This document shows, one piece after another, positions 35,283 to 44,435 of a DNA stretch of 57,300 nt. The DNA lies in contig OMIV01000224.1 of the NCBI GenBank assembly GCA_900299185.1, positions 1 to 57,300 of the forward strand. The letters run 5' to 3'. Made by a program: the position numbers and the translations under genes. Under the pieces are notes generated by a model. It was not told where the DNA came from. It searched no databases and worked only from the letters and a program-made list of their open reading frames with translations. The DNA comes from Planctomycetaceae bacterium. Lineage in GTDB: Bacteria > Planctomycetota > Planctomycetia > Planctomycetales > Planctomycetaceae. Positions within the stretch are counted from its first letter, which is position 1; each line of letters opens with the position of its first letter.

Positions 35283-35591
35283 CTACGGCTTATCGAACAT
35301 CCCCCAGACTTGCGCTTCGCACCAACACAGCGGCATGTATAGCTGCGCTGCGGGAGTAGCGATCTCATGTTTGAATTGGCTAAACCAATCGGTTCCGCGT
35401 GGGAATAATTGGGGGGGAATAGAATGACAATCACTCCGAGCTGCGTGACTCACTGCGCCTCCCAGCATCATGCCCACTGGTGAAAACCTAAAGTGGTGAA
35501 GTACGTCTTGCGAACGCAGCACTCCATAACCCGACACATAGACCAAAAGCAGCATCAGCGCGGCAGTCAGCGGCCGTCGTGAGTTCGGCAT
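35283..35591 (-). CDS. Small membrane protein, tandem family member 1
   Basis: 102 residues with N-terminal anchor LTAALMLLLVYVSGYGVL (about 8-25) followed by RSQDVLHH, very similar to member 3, and the C-terminus PAAQLYMPLCWCEAQVWGMF. A GAAAGGAAG ribosome site lies just before the ATG at 35591; the longer frame to 35708 is unlikely. First gene of a three-gene tandem, divergent from the giant TPR gene, so the two units may share a control region. Function unknown. Confidence 0.8.
   Translation of the reverse strand: MPNSRRPLTAALMLLLVYVSGYGVLRSQDVLHHFRFSPVGMMLGGAVSHAARSDCHSIPPQLFPRGTDWFSQFKHEIATPAAQLYMPLCWCEAQVWGMFDKP
35314..35363. repeat. 50-bp segment nearly identical to 34568-34617
   Basis: Direct copy of the segment at 34568 with one difference. 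It lies within the end of tandem member 1. Confidence 0.85.
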
Positions 35592-35959
35592 TGGCTTCCT
35601 TTCAAACTCTGAAGTCGCCGACTTATGGCGGTCTCGATTCGTTGCCGACAAGGCGAAACTCGCTGAGGGCGCAGGTCGGAAGTTGCCGCTGATCAATGTG
35701 GCCGTCATCGCTCCGCGTGACGAGCCTTACAGAGTTGAGCTTCGTAGTCTCGTGCAGACCTTCATCGGAGTAGCATTCAAGCTGCCGCACTCGACTGGGT
35801 GAGGTCTTCGGACGGAGCAACCGCCGTGTGGAAGGCTCATCACGCTGAGCGATGATGGCCACATTGATTAAACACGAACTCGCCTCATCGTGTGCAATCG
35901 CCGATGCTCATGTGATTGAGGTGATTGGTATTTTGAATGCCTTCTGCGAAGGGCGAATT
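35592..35959. other. Divergent control region of the small-membrane-protein operon and the TPR gene
   Basis: No recognisable protein or RNA. The frame of the TPR gene is open back to 35852, but those residues precede its signal peptide. No clear consensus promoter was found on either strand. Confidence 0.35.
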
Positions 35960-38900
35960 GTGCTGCGAAGATCTCTCTGTTTCTGTGCTGTCCTGCTTTG
36001 CTGCGTCGCGTTGCCTCTGTTGGCTCAGGACTCAAGCGATGAGCGCGAGCAGGGCATTCTGAAGCGCTATGTCGAGCTGCTCGAAAAGCAGCCGAAGCTC
36101 GGGACGGCTTTTGACCGCGTCTATAAGCATCATGTCGAACGCGGGTCGGTCGATGTATTTCTTGCTCCCTACCGCGAGAAGACGACCGGCGAGGCAGCGG
36201 TGTTGGTCGGACTCGTTGAGGCTCAGCGAGGGCGCGAGGTCGGGGCGGCGAAAGCTTTCGCTAGTGCCGAGAAGCTGAGACCGAGCGATCCGTTGCCGGC
36301 GTTTTATCTCGCTCGGGTGTTGGCGGCAGAGCATGACTTTGTGGGCGCGGCGGCGGCTTGCGAACGGGCTTTGTCGAAACAGCCGCAACGTGCGGAGTTG
36401 CTCGAAGTCTCGCAGTTGTTGGCGCAGGTGCTGACTCGCAATGGGCAGCAGGCAGAGGCTCTCAAAGTTTGGCTGCGATTGGAGACTCAGTTCGCGACAG
36501 ATGCTCGCGTGCAAGAACGCGTCGCACGCGGGTTGCTCGATGCAGGCGATGTCGACGCCGCGCGAGCACGTTTCGAAAAGCTGTCGAAGCAGTCGACCGA
36601 TCCGACGGCGCGCGTGCAGTTCGCGATCAAAGCTGCCGAGCTGCAACTGCAAGCGAAGCAGCGCGACGAAGCGATCGCGGCACTCGATCGGCTGCTTGAT
36701 GGACTGAAGCCCGATAGCTGGCCGGCGCGGCTTGTCAGTCAGCGCATCGAAGAAGCGTTTCTGCGCGACGACGATCTCAAGGGGCTCGAAACGTATTACC
36801 GCGCGCGGCTGACTCGGGCTCCGAATGATGTCGAAGGGCAAGTGCGATTCGCGCGGCTGCTTGCTCGGCAACAGCGCGTTGAGGATGCGGTTGCGGCCCT
36901 GCGAGAACTCGTGAAGAAGGCGCCGTCGGTCAGAACGGCGCGGCAGGCGTTGATTGATTTGCTCGTCGCTCAGCAACAGTGGGGCGATGTCGCGAAGGAG
37001 CACGCGGAACTCGATCGGCTGTCGCCCGGAGATGCCGACAACGTCCGAGCATGGGGCCAAGCGGTGCTGCGGGACGAGTCGCGGGCGATCGCCGAGCGAC
37101 GTTCCGCAGCCGAGTCCATTTGGAAGCGGTTGCTGACCGCGAAGCCGAAGGATGCGGCGGCTCATGTGCAAGTCGCCGAGTGGTTGCGGTCGATTGATCG
37201 CACGGACGAAGCGATCGCGCTCTATCGCCGCGCGATCGAACTTGCGCCGCAGGAAGCTCAGTACCGAGAAGCACTCGGCGAGTTCTTGTTTGCCCTCGAT
37301 CGCAAGGCTGACGCAATTGCTACATGGCGCGAGATCGCAAGCGGCTCGCGGAAGTCGGCAGAGAGTTTCAGTCGAGTCGGGCAGTTGCTGAAGAATCACG
37401 ACGACGTTGCTGGGGCGATCGCGGCGTATGCAGAAGCGATCAAGCTCGAATCGCGTGTTGCGGACTTACTGACGTTGGCGCGGCTGCAACGTGAATCGAA
37501 GCAATTCGACGCGTCAGTCAAGCACATCGAGCAAGCCGGTTCGCTGGCGGAGTCTCAAGAAGATCGGCAGCAAGTCGAGTCGGAAGAACTCGCAACGCTG
37601 CAAGCGGCCGATCGCATCGGGCCGGAACTGCAGCGGCTACGCGCGTTGGTGTTGGGTGGCACGTCCCTGAGCCCTCAAGGCGAAGGGCGTGCCACCCAAA
37701 CGAATGCGACGCGAGTGGCGGATGCCATGCGGCTCGCGCGGTTGAGCCTACTGATTGAGCGACTCGATGATGCTTTGGTTGCGGCGCGAATGGCGGTGAA
37801 GATTGATGACTCGTCAATCGCGGCGCGGACGATGCTGGCAACGATCGCTCAGCAAGCGAAGCAGTGGGTCGAAGCCGCCGAGCAGCGCGAGTGGCTTGTG
37901 GAACATGATCGCCGCGTCGAGACGGCTCATATCAGCGCCCTCATCGAGATCCGCCGCGAGCAGCAGGATTTTGCGAAGGCACTCAAGGCGAGCGAGCGGC
38001 TTTTGGCGATTGCTCCCGATCATCCCGAGCATCGCCGCGTGCAATCGGAATTACTCTTCGAGTTGAAGCGCGACAACGAAGGACTCGCAGCACTGCGAGA
38101 AGCCGCGCGACGCGGTGGCGATGCGAATTCATGGAGCGGACTGGCTGCGAAACTCGGGCAACTCAATCGCAAAGACGAAGCCTTCGAGACCTATTGGTAC
38201 AGCTTCAGCCTCGCGAAGAACGACGACGAACGATTCGCAATCGTGCGCGCACTCGGGAAGCTCAGTGAGCGGCAAGGCGCTAGCCGCCGGTCCCCGCCGA
38301 TGCCGAGTGCAACCAATCCGACAGCGACACCAAAAGAAGGACCGGCGGCTAGCGCCTTGCCGCTCACGAGTTCGGAGTCGTACTTCACGCGCATCGTGCA
38401 GCGGCTCGAACGACAACGCTTCGAAGGTCAGCAAGACCTCGTGATGCGCCGCTGCCTCGTTGAACTGCATCGCTCGGTCGGCGATTCGAAGACCGCAATC
38501 GAACTCTTACGCTCGTTGCTTGCTGATGAACCCAACAACGCGCGAACGTTGGAGCAACTCATTGCTCTCGCTCAAGCCTCGGGCGATCGCATGCAGGCTA
38601 TTGAGTTCCAACGTCAGCTCGTCGCACTCGATCCATCAACCGCGAACGAACGGCAGCTGGCGAGCATGCTGTTCGCGGTCGGCAAAAACATCGAACACAG
38701 CGTCTTGCTGCAGCGACTTGCCGCGCGCTCGATGACTCAAGTCGAGCGACTGCAATTCGTCGACGATCTCGTGAAGGCGAATGAATTCGCAGTCGCTACC
38801 GAGATGCTCGAAGCCGACTTGAAGCGACAGCCGAATGATTGGGAGTCGCTCTATCGGCTCGCACTCGTGAAGCAGTTGCAGGGTCGAATTAGCGAAGCCA

Positions 38901-41900
38901 CTCGCTACTTCGCGCGGCTGAGAACATTGCGACCCGCGACGACAGAGCCCGTAGGTTGGGACTCTGTCCCGACCCGTTCGTTGGGACTCCAGTCCCGACG
39001 ACAGTCTGATTCGTCGGAGTCGCTCGGCGCCTCAACATCGAGTTCGCTGCGAAGTTCGATCGCCTTGCAGCTCAATCAGCGAAAGGCGGCGCTGCAAGAC
39101 TTCGGCAGATTGGTGCATGGAGGAAGAACTCCATTGGAACAACGAGTTGCCGGCAGTTGGAAGACGTCGATTGAGTTCGATCTCGCAGCAACCGTTGCGC
39201 TGTGTGCCATCACCCTCAACGCGCGGCAAGCGGCGAATGAGGATGCGCCGGTCGCTGTTCCGTCTGAGGGAACGCGCGGAACTCAGTCGACCGACGTGCG
39301 ACGACCGACCGAAGTCTTGCGCGATGCCGAGCGAGAACTCGCTGACGACTCAACTCCAGCAACGCGGTTATGGGATTGGCTCGCCGTTCGCGATGCATTG
39401 AGCACGGTTCGAGCGTTCGATCCGAAGTCGAAGAAGCCGGGCGAGCAGCTCTATCCGGGGCCGCTGTCTCGTGACATCGCGTTGAAGCTGGCGCGACAAG
39501 AGCCGATTGCGGGCTCGCTGTTTCTACTGATGTGGTTCAATGAAGCGACGGGAACGTCCTTCGAACTACGGCTCAACACATCGCCGGAAGAACCATTCGT
39601 CACGAAAACGGATGCGCTTCCGGAGACCATTCCTCAGCCGATTCCGGCGCAAGGGAATCGAGAGGCAGCACGATTGATCGAGCTTGCTCCGGCAACGCTC
39701 GATGCACTGCTTGCTGCTTTCGACAAGCTGAGAGGCAGTCACTCTCAGCACCTGCGAGTCGAGCATGAAGTCGCACAACTCATCCGCCAGCTGCATTTCG
39801 CCGATCGACATGCCGACGCTGAGAGAGTCTTAGAGCACGCGCTCCCGCTCGCGCGACACGGAGCCGACTTTGCCGCGGTGCTGAGCGTTACCGCCGGGCA
39901 ATCAACGCGAGCGGCGGCACTTGCTGCGCTGAAACAACGATTACAAGATCGCGAGCCGCTTGATGCGAATGCGATGCACTTAGTGCTAGATGCGTTTGAT
40001 CCGACTCGCGAACTCGCGCAACGCGTCGAAGTGGCCGAGTGGTTCATTCGGCAATACGCCCGCGAGAGTCAGGCGCCGAGCGTCTTTCCGAATTGGTTGC
40101 TGGCAGGTGCCGTTACGGAGGTCGTCGATAAACCGTTGCCTCAGCACTCGAAGCCGAGCCCGTTTGTGATTGTCACGGACTTGAAGCCTTCAGGTACGTC
40201 ATCAGCATCGTGGAACGGAAAGATGACGGCACGACTCTATTCGGTGACAGAGTTCGCTCTTCCGGCAGTGCTCGTCGAGGGCGATGTCATTCTGAGCGTG
40301 AGCCACTCGTTGTTTGGGCCGTATTCGAATCGTCGCGCGATTGCTGAATTGCTTAAGGGGCTTGAACAGTGGAAGGCGACGACGCAGCGCGAGGAAGAAG
40401 TCTTCGCGGTTCTGCGCGGCGCGGTGCTGCATTGGAACGGTCAGCCGAACGAAGCGGAGAAGGTCTTCAAAGAGCTGCTCGCGAAAGAGCCCGAGAGCTT
40501 CCCGCAGCGAGTTGCACTCGCAGCGTTGCTTGCTCATTCGAAGAAGTTTGAAGAAGCACTGCGGTTGCTCGATGAAGCGAAGTTGTCGCAAGCCGCGCTC
40601 ATTCCGCATCGCGAACGCTATGCGCTGCAATTGGCTGAGCGGCTCAAGGACAAAGCCCGCGCGGTGAAGGCGGCGGGCGTGCTCGCGAAGGCCGAGCTGG
40701 AGAGCGATGTTTGGTATGAGGTTGCTCGGCTGTGTGTGGCGACGGATCGAGACAACGCCGCGAAGTTGTTCTTGTCGCAATCGACTCCGCCGCAAGCAGA
40801 AGTCGGCAATCGCATGTTCGAACTGCCGGCGGCTTACTTGATTTGCGGCGAGTCCGACAAAGCTTTCGCGGCAACGCTGCGAGTACTCAAGACACTGCCC
40901 GCGAATAACCCGCAGCTCGTGCCGCTGTTCCGTTATCAGCCGGGTTATTGGGAGCGGCTCAAGGCGCTCGCGACGTTGCTTGCGGATGACGCAGTGCCCG
41001 AGCAACGTAAGGTCGTCGCGCTCATCGACACGATCCTGTTTCACAATCGCTGGACCGAGCAGACGCGGTACTCGTCCGAGTTGCAGATCGTGCGTGCGAA
41101 GTTCGAAACGCAGTCGCCACGCGAACTGGCTGATGCTGCGAAGCAAAAGGCTGACGAGTCGAAGTTCGATGAGGCTTACGATCTCTATCTTCGCGCCTGC
41201 CTCGTCCGGAGCGAGACGCTCGAAGAACGACTGCCCGAAATCGAAGCGGCTTTCACGAACGCGAAACGAATTGACCTCGTCATTCGGCTCCTTAACGAGA
41301 TCGACTTGCGAGCGTTGCCCAAAGCAAGCCAGTACGCCGTCACGCTCGCGCGGTCGCGGATCACGACGGGACAAGGCGCGCTCGGGGCTCTCAAGTTATT
41401 GAGGTCCGGCAGTACGGCGTTGCCCGAGTATCAGCAAGTCGCACTGCGAGTTTGGAAGGACGAAGACGCCGCTCAGCATTGGCCGTTCTTCCTCGTGCGC
41501 TATGAGGATCTCTTCCCCGTCAGCGAGGCCGGTAAGAAGCGGCAGTGGCTCGGAGTGGATGAGCGACCGGCGGAAGGCAACTCGCGGAACTCGGTCGCGT
41601 TCGAGGACATCGTGCCCGCGCTGTCGGACATGCGGGTGCGCAACGCGCTGATGGAGGAGACTGCAAAGCAACGCAAGCTCGTCCCGCAGTGGCTCGCCGG
41701 TGAGTTCTATTTGGCGTTCCTCGAACTCAACGACAACCAGTTCGACGCCGCTCGTACGCGACTGCAACGACTGGCGAACGAACCCATTCCGACCGACGTG
41801 CAGGGGCAGCTTGCTCGAATGATCGCGCGAGTGCAGAACGCGGAAGCCGTCGCGATCGCGTTCATCGAACGGCTGTGCGAACGCGAGCCCGATCGCTTGC

Positions 41901-42808
41901 TGCGGCTTAACGATCAGCCGGCATGGCATCTCGCTTGGATGCACTCGAAGCGCGGCGAGCGACAGCACATCGAAGCCGCACTGGCACGAGCGGTCGCGCA
42001 GCAAGAGAAGTTGATCGACGCGAGGTTACCTCAAGAGGAACGCTTGCCGCGCCGTTATCAGCTATGGATGTCGCACGTCGAAGTGTTGCAAGAGTTCGCG
42101 TGCAGCGGCGAGTCGTTGCGGCAGCTACGTCGTCTGCATCAGCACGCCACGAGCATCTCACCGAGCGAACGTCCGAAAGCTTGGGACCTCGCGCATCCGC
42201 AGCTCTTCAATCAAGAACGAGTTCGCACGGCGCTCGCGAACGCATCGTTCGAAGAGAGTTCGCGCTTCCTCGCGGACTTCGTGACGCTCGCGGATGAGAA
42301 GCCTGAATCAGTTTCGCACGCGGACTTGCTGCTCGACGTGACAAGCCCCGGACTTGCGAGTTCTCCGCTGACATCGTTCATGGAGCTTTGCCTCGAAGCG
42401 GCGAGCAAACTCGAAGACCGCGAGCGGCTCAACCTCTTGCGCGAACGCTTAGCCGCTGCTTCAAAGCTGCAGTCTCAGCGCTCGTCTCTCGGACTAGAGA
42501 TCGCGCGCTGTCGCCTCGCGCTGCTGGATGCCGAATCTCCTGAAGCCCGACTCAAAGCGTTGCAAGAACTCGTCACGCGCTTGCCCGAGTTCCCTTTGCC
42601 TCCGTCTGCAATGACTGCAACCGAACAGCGAGCGACCGAAGACCGCATCGCTCTATGGCTCATCGCGCGCACGATACGAGCTAAGGACGACGCGGAGTTA
42701 AAAGCACTCCGAGCAACTCTTGAGTCCGCCGCCCTCGAAGCCGCGCAACGTCATCCGCGCGAAGCCTGGCGTGAGACGATTCAAGCCGAACAACGCCGAG
42801 GCTTGTAA
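35960..42808 (+). CDS. Giant secreted TPR-repeat protein
   Basis: About 2282 residues from a GTG at 35960, preceded by AAGGG. This start puts a classic signal peptide first (RRSLCFCAVLLCCVALPLLAQD); the upstream ATG at 35852 would bury it. The rest is mostly helical tetratricopeptide-type repeats, for example AIALYRRAIELAPQEAQYREALGEF and QRVALAALLAHSKKFEEALRLL (parts quoted), so an exported scaffold or protein-binding role is likely. No enzyme motif was found. Codon use is richer in GCG and CGC than in neighbouring genes. Three palindromic DNA elements interrupt the repeat pattern in frame, at 37652, 38265 and 38954, giving low-complexity linkers with Ser, Pro and Arg. The gene is divergent from the small-membrane-protein trio. 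The function is unknown. Confidence 0.85.
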   Translation: MLRRSLCFCAVLLCCVALPLLAQDSSDEREQGILKRYVELLEKQPKLGTAFDRVYKHHVERGSVDVFLAPYREKTTGEAAVLVGLVEAQRGREVGAAKAFASAEKLRPSDPLPAFYLARVLAAEHDFVGAAAACERALSKQPQRAELLEVSQLLAQVLTRNGQQAEALKVWLRLETQFATDARVQERVARGLLDAGDVDAARARFEKLSKQSTDPTARVQFAIKAAELQLQAKQRDEAIAALDRLLDGLKPDSWPARLVSQRIEEAFLRDDDLKGLETYYRARLTRAPNDVEGQVRFARLLARQQRVEDAVAALRELVKKAPSVRTARQALIDLLVAQQQWGDVAKEHAELDRLSPGDADNVRAWGQAVLRDESRAIAERRSAAESIWKRLLTAKPKDAAAHVQVAEWLRSIDRTDEAIALYRRAIELAPQEAQYREALGEFLFALDRKADAIATWREIASGSRKSAESFSRVGQLLKNHDDVAGAIAAYAEAIKLESRVADLLTLARLQRESKQFDASVKHIEQAGSLAESQEDRQQVESEELATLQAADRIGPELQRLRALVLGGTSLSPQGEGRATQTNATRVADAMRLARLSLLIERLDDALVAARMAVKIDDSSIAARTMLATIAQQAKQWVEAAEQREWLVEHDRRVETAHISALIEIRREQQDFAKALKASERLLAIAPDHPEHRRVQSELLFELKRDNEGLAALREAARRGGDANSWSGLAAKLGQLNRKDEAFETYWYSFSLAKNDDERFAIVRALGKLSERQGASRRSPPMPSATNPTATPKEGPAASALPLTSSESYFTRIVQRLERQRFEGQQDLVMRRCLVELHRSVGDSKTAIELLRSLLADEPNNARTLEQLIALAQASGDRMQAIEFQRQLVALDPSTANERQLASMLFAVGKNIEHSVLLQRLAARSMTQVERLQFVDDLVKANEFAVATEMLEADLKRQPNDWESLYRLALVKQLQGRISEATRYFARLRTLRPATTEPVGWDSVPTRSLGLQSRRQSDSSESLGASTSSSLRSSIALQLNQRKAALQDFGRLVHGGRTPLEQRVAGSWKTSIEFDLAATVALCAITLNARQAANEDAPVAVPSEGTRGTQSTDVRRPTEVLRDAERELADDSTPATRLWDWLAVRDALSTVRAFDPKSKKPGEQLYPGPLSRDIALKLARQEPIAGSLFLLMWFNEATGTSFELRLNTSPEEPFVTKTDALPETIPQPIPAQGNREAARLIELAPATLDALLAAFDKLRGSHSQHLRVEHEVAQLIRQLHFADRHADAERVLEHALPLARHGADFAAVLSVTAGQSTRAAALAALKQRLQDREPLDANAMHLVLDAFDPTRELAQRVEVAEWFIRQYARESQAPSVFPNWLLAGAVTEVVDKPLPQHSKPSPFVIVTDLKPSGTSSASWNGKMTARLYSVTEFALPAVLVEGDVILSVSHSLFGPYSNRRAIAELLKGLEQWKATTQREEEVFAVLRGAVLHWNGQPNEAEKVFKELLAKEPESFPQRVALAALLAHSKKFEEALRLLDEAKLSQAALIPHRERYALQLAERLKDKARAVKAAGVLAKAELESDVWYEVARLCVATDRDNAAKLFLSQSTPPQAEVGNRMFELPAAYLICGESDKAFAATLRVLKTLPANNPQLVPLFRYQPGYWERLKALATLLADDAVPEQRKVVALIDTILFHNRWTEQTRYSSELQIVRAKFETQSPRELADAAKQKADESKFDEAYDLYLRACLVRSETLEERLPEIEAAFTNAKRIDLVIRLLNEIDLRALPKASQYAVTLARSRITTGQGALGALKLLRSGSTALPEYQQVALRVWKDEDAAQHWPFFLVRYEDLFPVSEAGKKRQWLGVDERPAEGNSRNSVAFEDIVPALSDMRVRNALMEETAKQRKLVPQWLAGEFYLAFLELNDNQFDAARTRLQRLANEPIPTDVQGQLARMIARVQNAEAVAIAFIERLCEREPDRLLRLNDQPAWHLAWMHSKRGERQHIEAALARAVAQQEKLIDARLPQEERLPRRYQLWMSHVEVLQEFACSGESLRQLRRLHQHATSISPSERPKAWDLAHPQLFNQERVRTALANASFEESSRFLADFVTLADEKPESVSHADLLLDVTSPGLASSPLTSFMELCLEAASKLEDRERLNLLRERLAAASKLQSQRSSLGLEIARCRLALLDAESPEARLKALQELVTRLPEFPLPPSAMTATEQRATEDRIALWLIARTIRAKDDAELKALRATLESAALEAAQRHPREAWRETIQAEQRRGL
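37652..37699. repeat. Palindromic element 1 inside the TPR gene
   Basis: A perfect 12-bp inverted repeat (37652-37663 with 37688-37699), extended inward by three near-pairs, around a short spacer. It encodes the linker GGTSLSPQGEGRATQ, which breaks the helical repeat pattern. Confidence 0.8.
38265..38367. repeat. Palindromic element 2 inside the TPR gene (29-bp perfect arms)
   Basis: Arms at 38265-38293 and 38339-38367 are perfectly complementary over 29 bases, around a 45-base spacer. It encodes a Ser/Pro/Ala/Thr/Arg-rich linker. Outer length is 103 bases, which is not a multiple of three, so the inserted unit must differ slightly from the palindrome limits if it arrived by insertion. Confidence 0.88.
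38954..38999. repeat. Palindromic element 3 inside the TPR gene (two tandem hairpins)
   Basis: Two similar palindromes of about 22 bases, each with nine-base arms and a loop of three or four bases around GGGACTC and GTCCCGAC, follow each other at 38954-38974 and 38979-39000. They encode the linker VGWDSVPTRSLGLQSRRQSD. Confidence 0.78.
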
Positions 42809-42830
42809 GCAGTCGCTCGAAAATAAGTCC

Positions 42831-42971
42831 CCATCGGGCTTGTCCCGATGGTTATCTGCCTGGTGGCTACTCTTGTCGGTGGAACGGTAGCCATGAGGCA
42901 GATAACCACCGACGCGAGGTCGGTGGGGCGGGCTCTCATTTCCGCGCCAATTTCGGCGCATGCGCGGAAAT
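42831..42971. repeat. Cluster of four palindromes between convergent genes
   Basis: There are four adjoining inverted repeats. 42831-42851 has 8-bp arms. 42850-42907 has 21-base arms with 19 matches. 42906-42926 has 8-bp arms. 42938-42971 has 10-bp arms. They fill the gap between the TPR gene and the minus-strand membrane protein gene. They may also serve as terminators, but lack T-runs. Confidence 0.85.
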
Positions 42972-42988
42972 TGCGAGCCGAGGTCAAT

Positions 42989-44158
42989 TCAGTGTCCGGC
43001 TCGCACTCCCAAGAAGACATTGCGATGGCGGTCGATGAGTAGGAATAAGCGCAACAGCTTGAGCAGAGCTTGCTTGTCGTCTCGATTGAGGAACGTGCCG
43101 AACTCGATCGTCTTGTCGCCGGACTGAATGCCGAGTGCGGGGATGATTTCGCCGTTGTCGCTCGCTCGGTTGAGTAAGCCTGCATTGGTCTCGGGATCGA
43201 GATCCAATCGCTTCACCCACTTCGTCCCGAAGATCTCAATCGTTCTTGTCGCTTGCTGCCGCGTGACGTCGATGCAGACAGCCGAGTTCTCGTTAAACAC
43301 GACGGCCACCGTAATCATGATTGCGAACACGGCGGCACCTCCGGTCCAAATCCAGAAGAACCACTCGCCGGTGTAGTAGAGCATAACGATGCCGCCGATC
43401 GTCATGGCCCAGCCGATCAGCGGAAGCTTGTGAAAGCGACTGGCCTCTGGGCCGCTAGGACGCAGGCTGATGCGGAGTGTTGCTGGCTCGGACTCAACGA
43501 TCGAAACCGAGACCCATTTTGAATCGGCAAGTGCTGCGAGCGCGGCCGTGATTTCTTCCCCCGACGCCGAAGAGGCCTCCGGTAAGTTGACCCCTTGCTG
43601 AGTCGCCGCCGCCTCAACCGCCAACATCTGCTTTTTGCGTCGTTCGATCCAACGCTCGATCTTCAGAGCCAATTCGGTCGTCTTGTTGGCACTACCGACT
43701 GCCGAGACCAACAACGTCTGACCATTGCCCCAGATTTGAATCCCGGGTTGCCTGTCGTCGTCGTCGAGATTGGTCAGGACGACTCCGCAGTCCGATCCGA
43801 TCTCAACAACCTGCGTGGTGCGTTGTAGCACTTCGAAGTCCGGCTGACTCAATCGCTCTTTGACCAATGAGATGGTCTGCGGCTCAAGCACGAGAGTCGT
43901 TTCTTCAACGGGCAACGACTTCGTATGCCAGTAGATCAGAGTCGCGACACTGCCGAGAACACCCGCGCCACCGAGCATTTCCCAGGGGAGCTTGCGTCCC
44001 AAAGTCAGGATCACGGAGCCGACGAATGCCAATCCAAGAAACGCGGCGATGACCCCGACGAAGAAAATGGGAAAATTCCACCAGCCGCAATAACCATCGC
44101 GCTGCGACCGCAGCACGATCGTGCGTTTATGCGGCGAGGTCTTGATGACTTCGAGCAT
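42989..44158 (-). CDS. Uncharacterised membrane protein
   Basis: 389 residues, not recognised. Two membrane segments near the N-terminus (FPIFFVGVIAAFLGLAFVGSV and an adjacent span containing GVLGSVATLIYW) are followed by a soluble region of about 120 residues. A second pair of spans lies near 255-300 (GWAMTIGGIVMLYYTG and FAIMITVAVVF), with a C-terminal domain containing KTIEFGTFLNRDDKQAL. The layout resembles proteins with a PH-like domain after a membrane hairpin, but this is inference. GGAGG precedes the ATG by six bases. It converges with the TPR gene across a palindrome cluster. Confidence 0.78.
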   Translation of the reverse strand: MLEVIKTSPHKRTIVLRSQRDGYCGWWNFPIFFVGVIAAFLGLAFVGSVILTLGRKLPWEMLGGAGVLGSVATLIYWHTKSLPVEETTLVLEPQTISLVKERLSQPDFEVLQRTTQVVEIGSDCGVVLTNLDDDDRQPGIQIWGNGQTLLVSAVGSANKTTELALKIERWIERRKKQMLAVEAAATQQGVNLPEASSASGEEITAALAALADSKWVSVSIVESEPATLRISLRPSGPEASRFHKLPLIGWAMTIGGIVMLYYTGEWFFWIWTGGAAVFAIMITVAVVFNENSAVCIDVTRQQATRTIEIFGTKWVKRLDLDPETNAGLLNRASDNGEIIPALGIQSGDKTIEFGTFLNRDDKQALLKLLRLFLLIDRHRNVFLGVRAGH

Positions 44159-44435
44159 GCATGCCTCCGAGCTGGGATCACATTGAGCCAGGCTTCATTC
44201 GCTCGTCCTAACGAAAAAGAAGACTCGGGAGATCGTGTCTTCACAGATTCTTCAAATTGAGTTTCAGCATTTCCTGTTATGGATAACCGTGAAGTTGGCG
44301 AGGCCTCGGAGGCCAATTGGCCGATGGCTCATTCGGACATAGGGTTTCCCGTCTTTTGGAAGCCGCGCGAAAGGATTCACGCGGAGCAGCGGCACGGGTT
44401 GTGGAAGCGGTTGCTCTAACGAGGGGCAACCGCGC
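44159..44435. other. Intergenic region with a small hairpin
   Basis: A short hairpin with six-base arms around GGTTGC...GCAACC lies near 44407-44429, just past the glycosyltransferase stop; it could be a weak terminator, but no T-run follows. Nothing else recognisable. Confidence 0.35.

Noticed and set aside
36032-37399. 455-codon minus-strand open frame opposite the TPR gene
   Set aside because: Explained by the codon bias of the GC-rich TPR gene; the product looks like reverse-complement coding noise.
40202-41374. 390-codon minus-strand open frame opposite the TPR gene
   Set aside because: Same reason: shadow frame, rich in Arg, Leu and Gln, with no recognisable domain.
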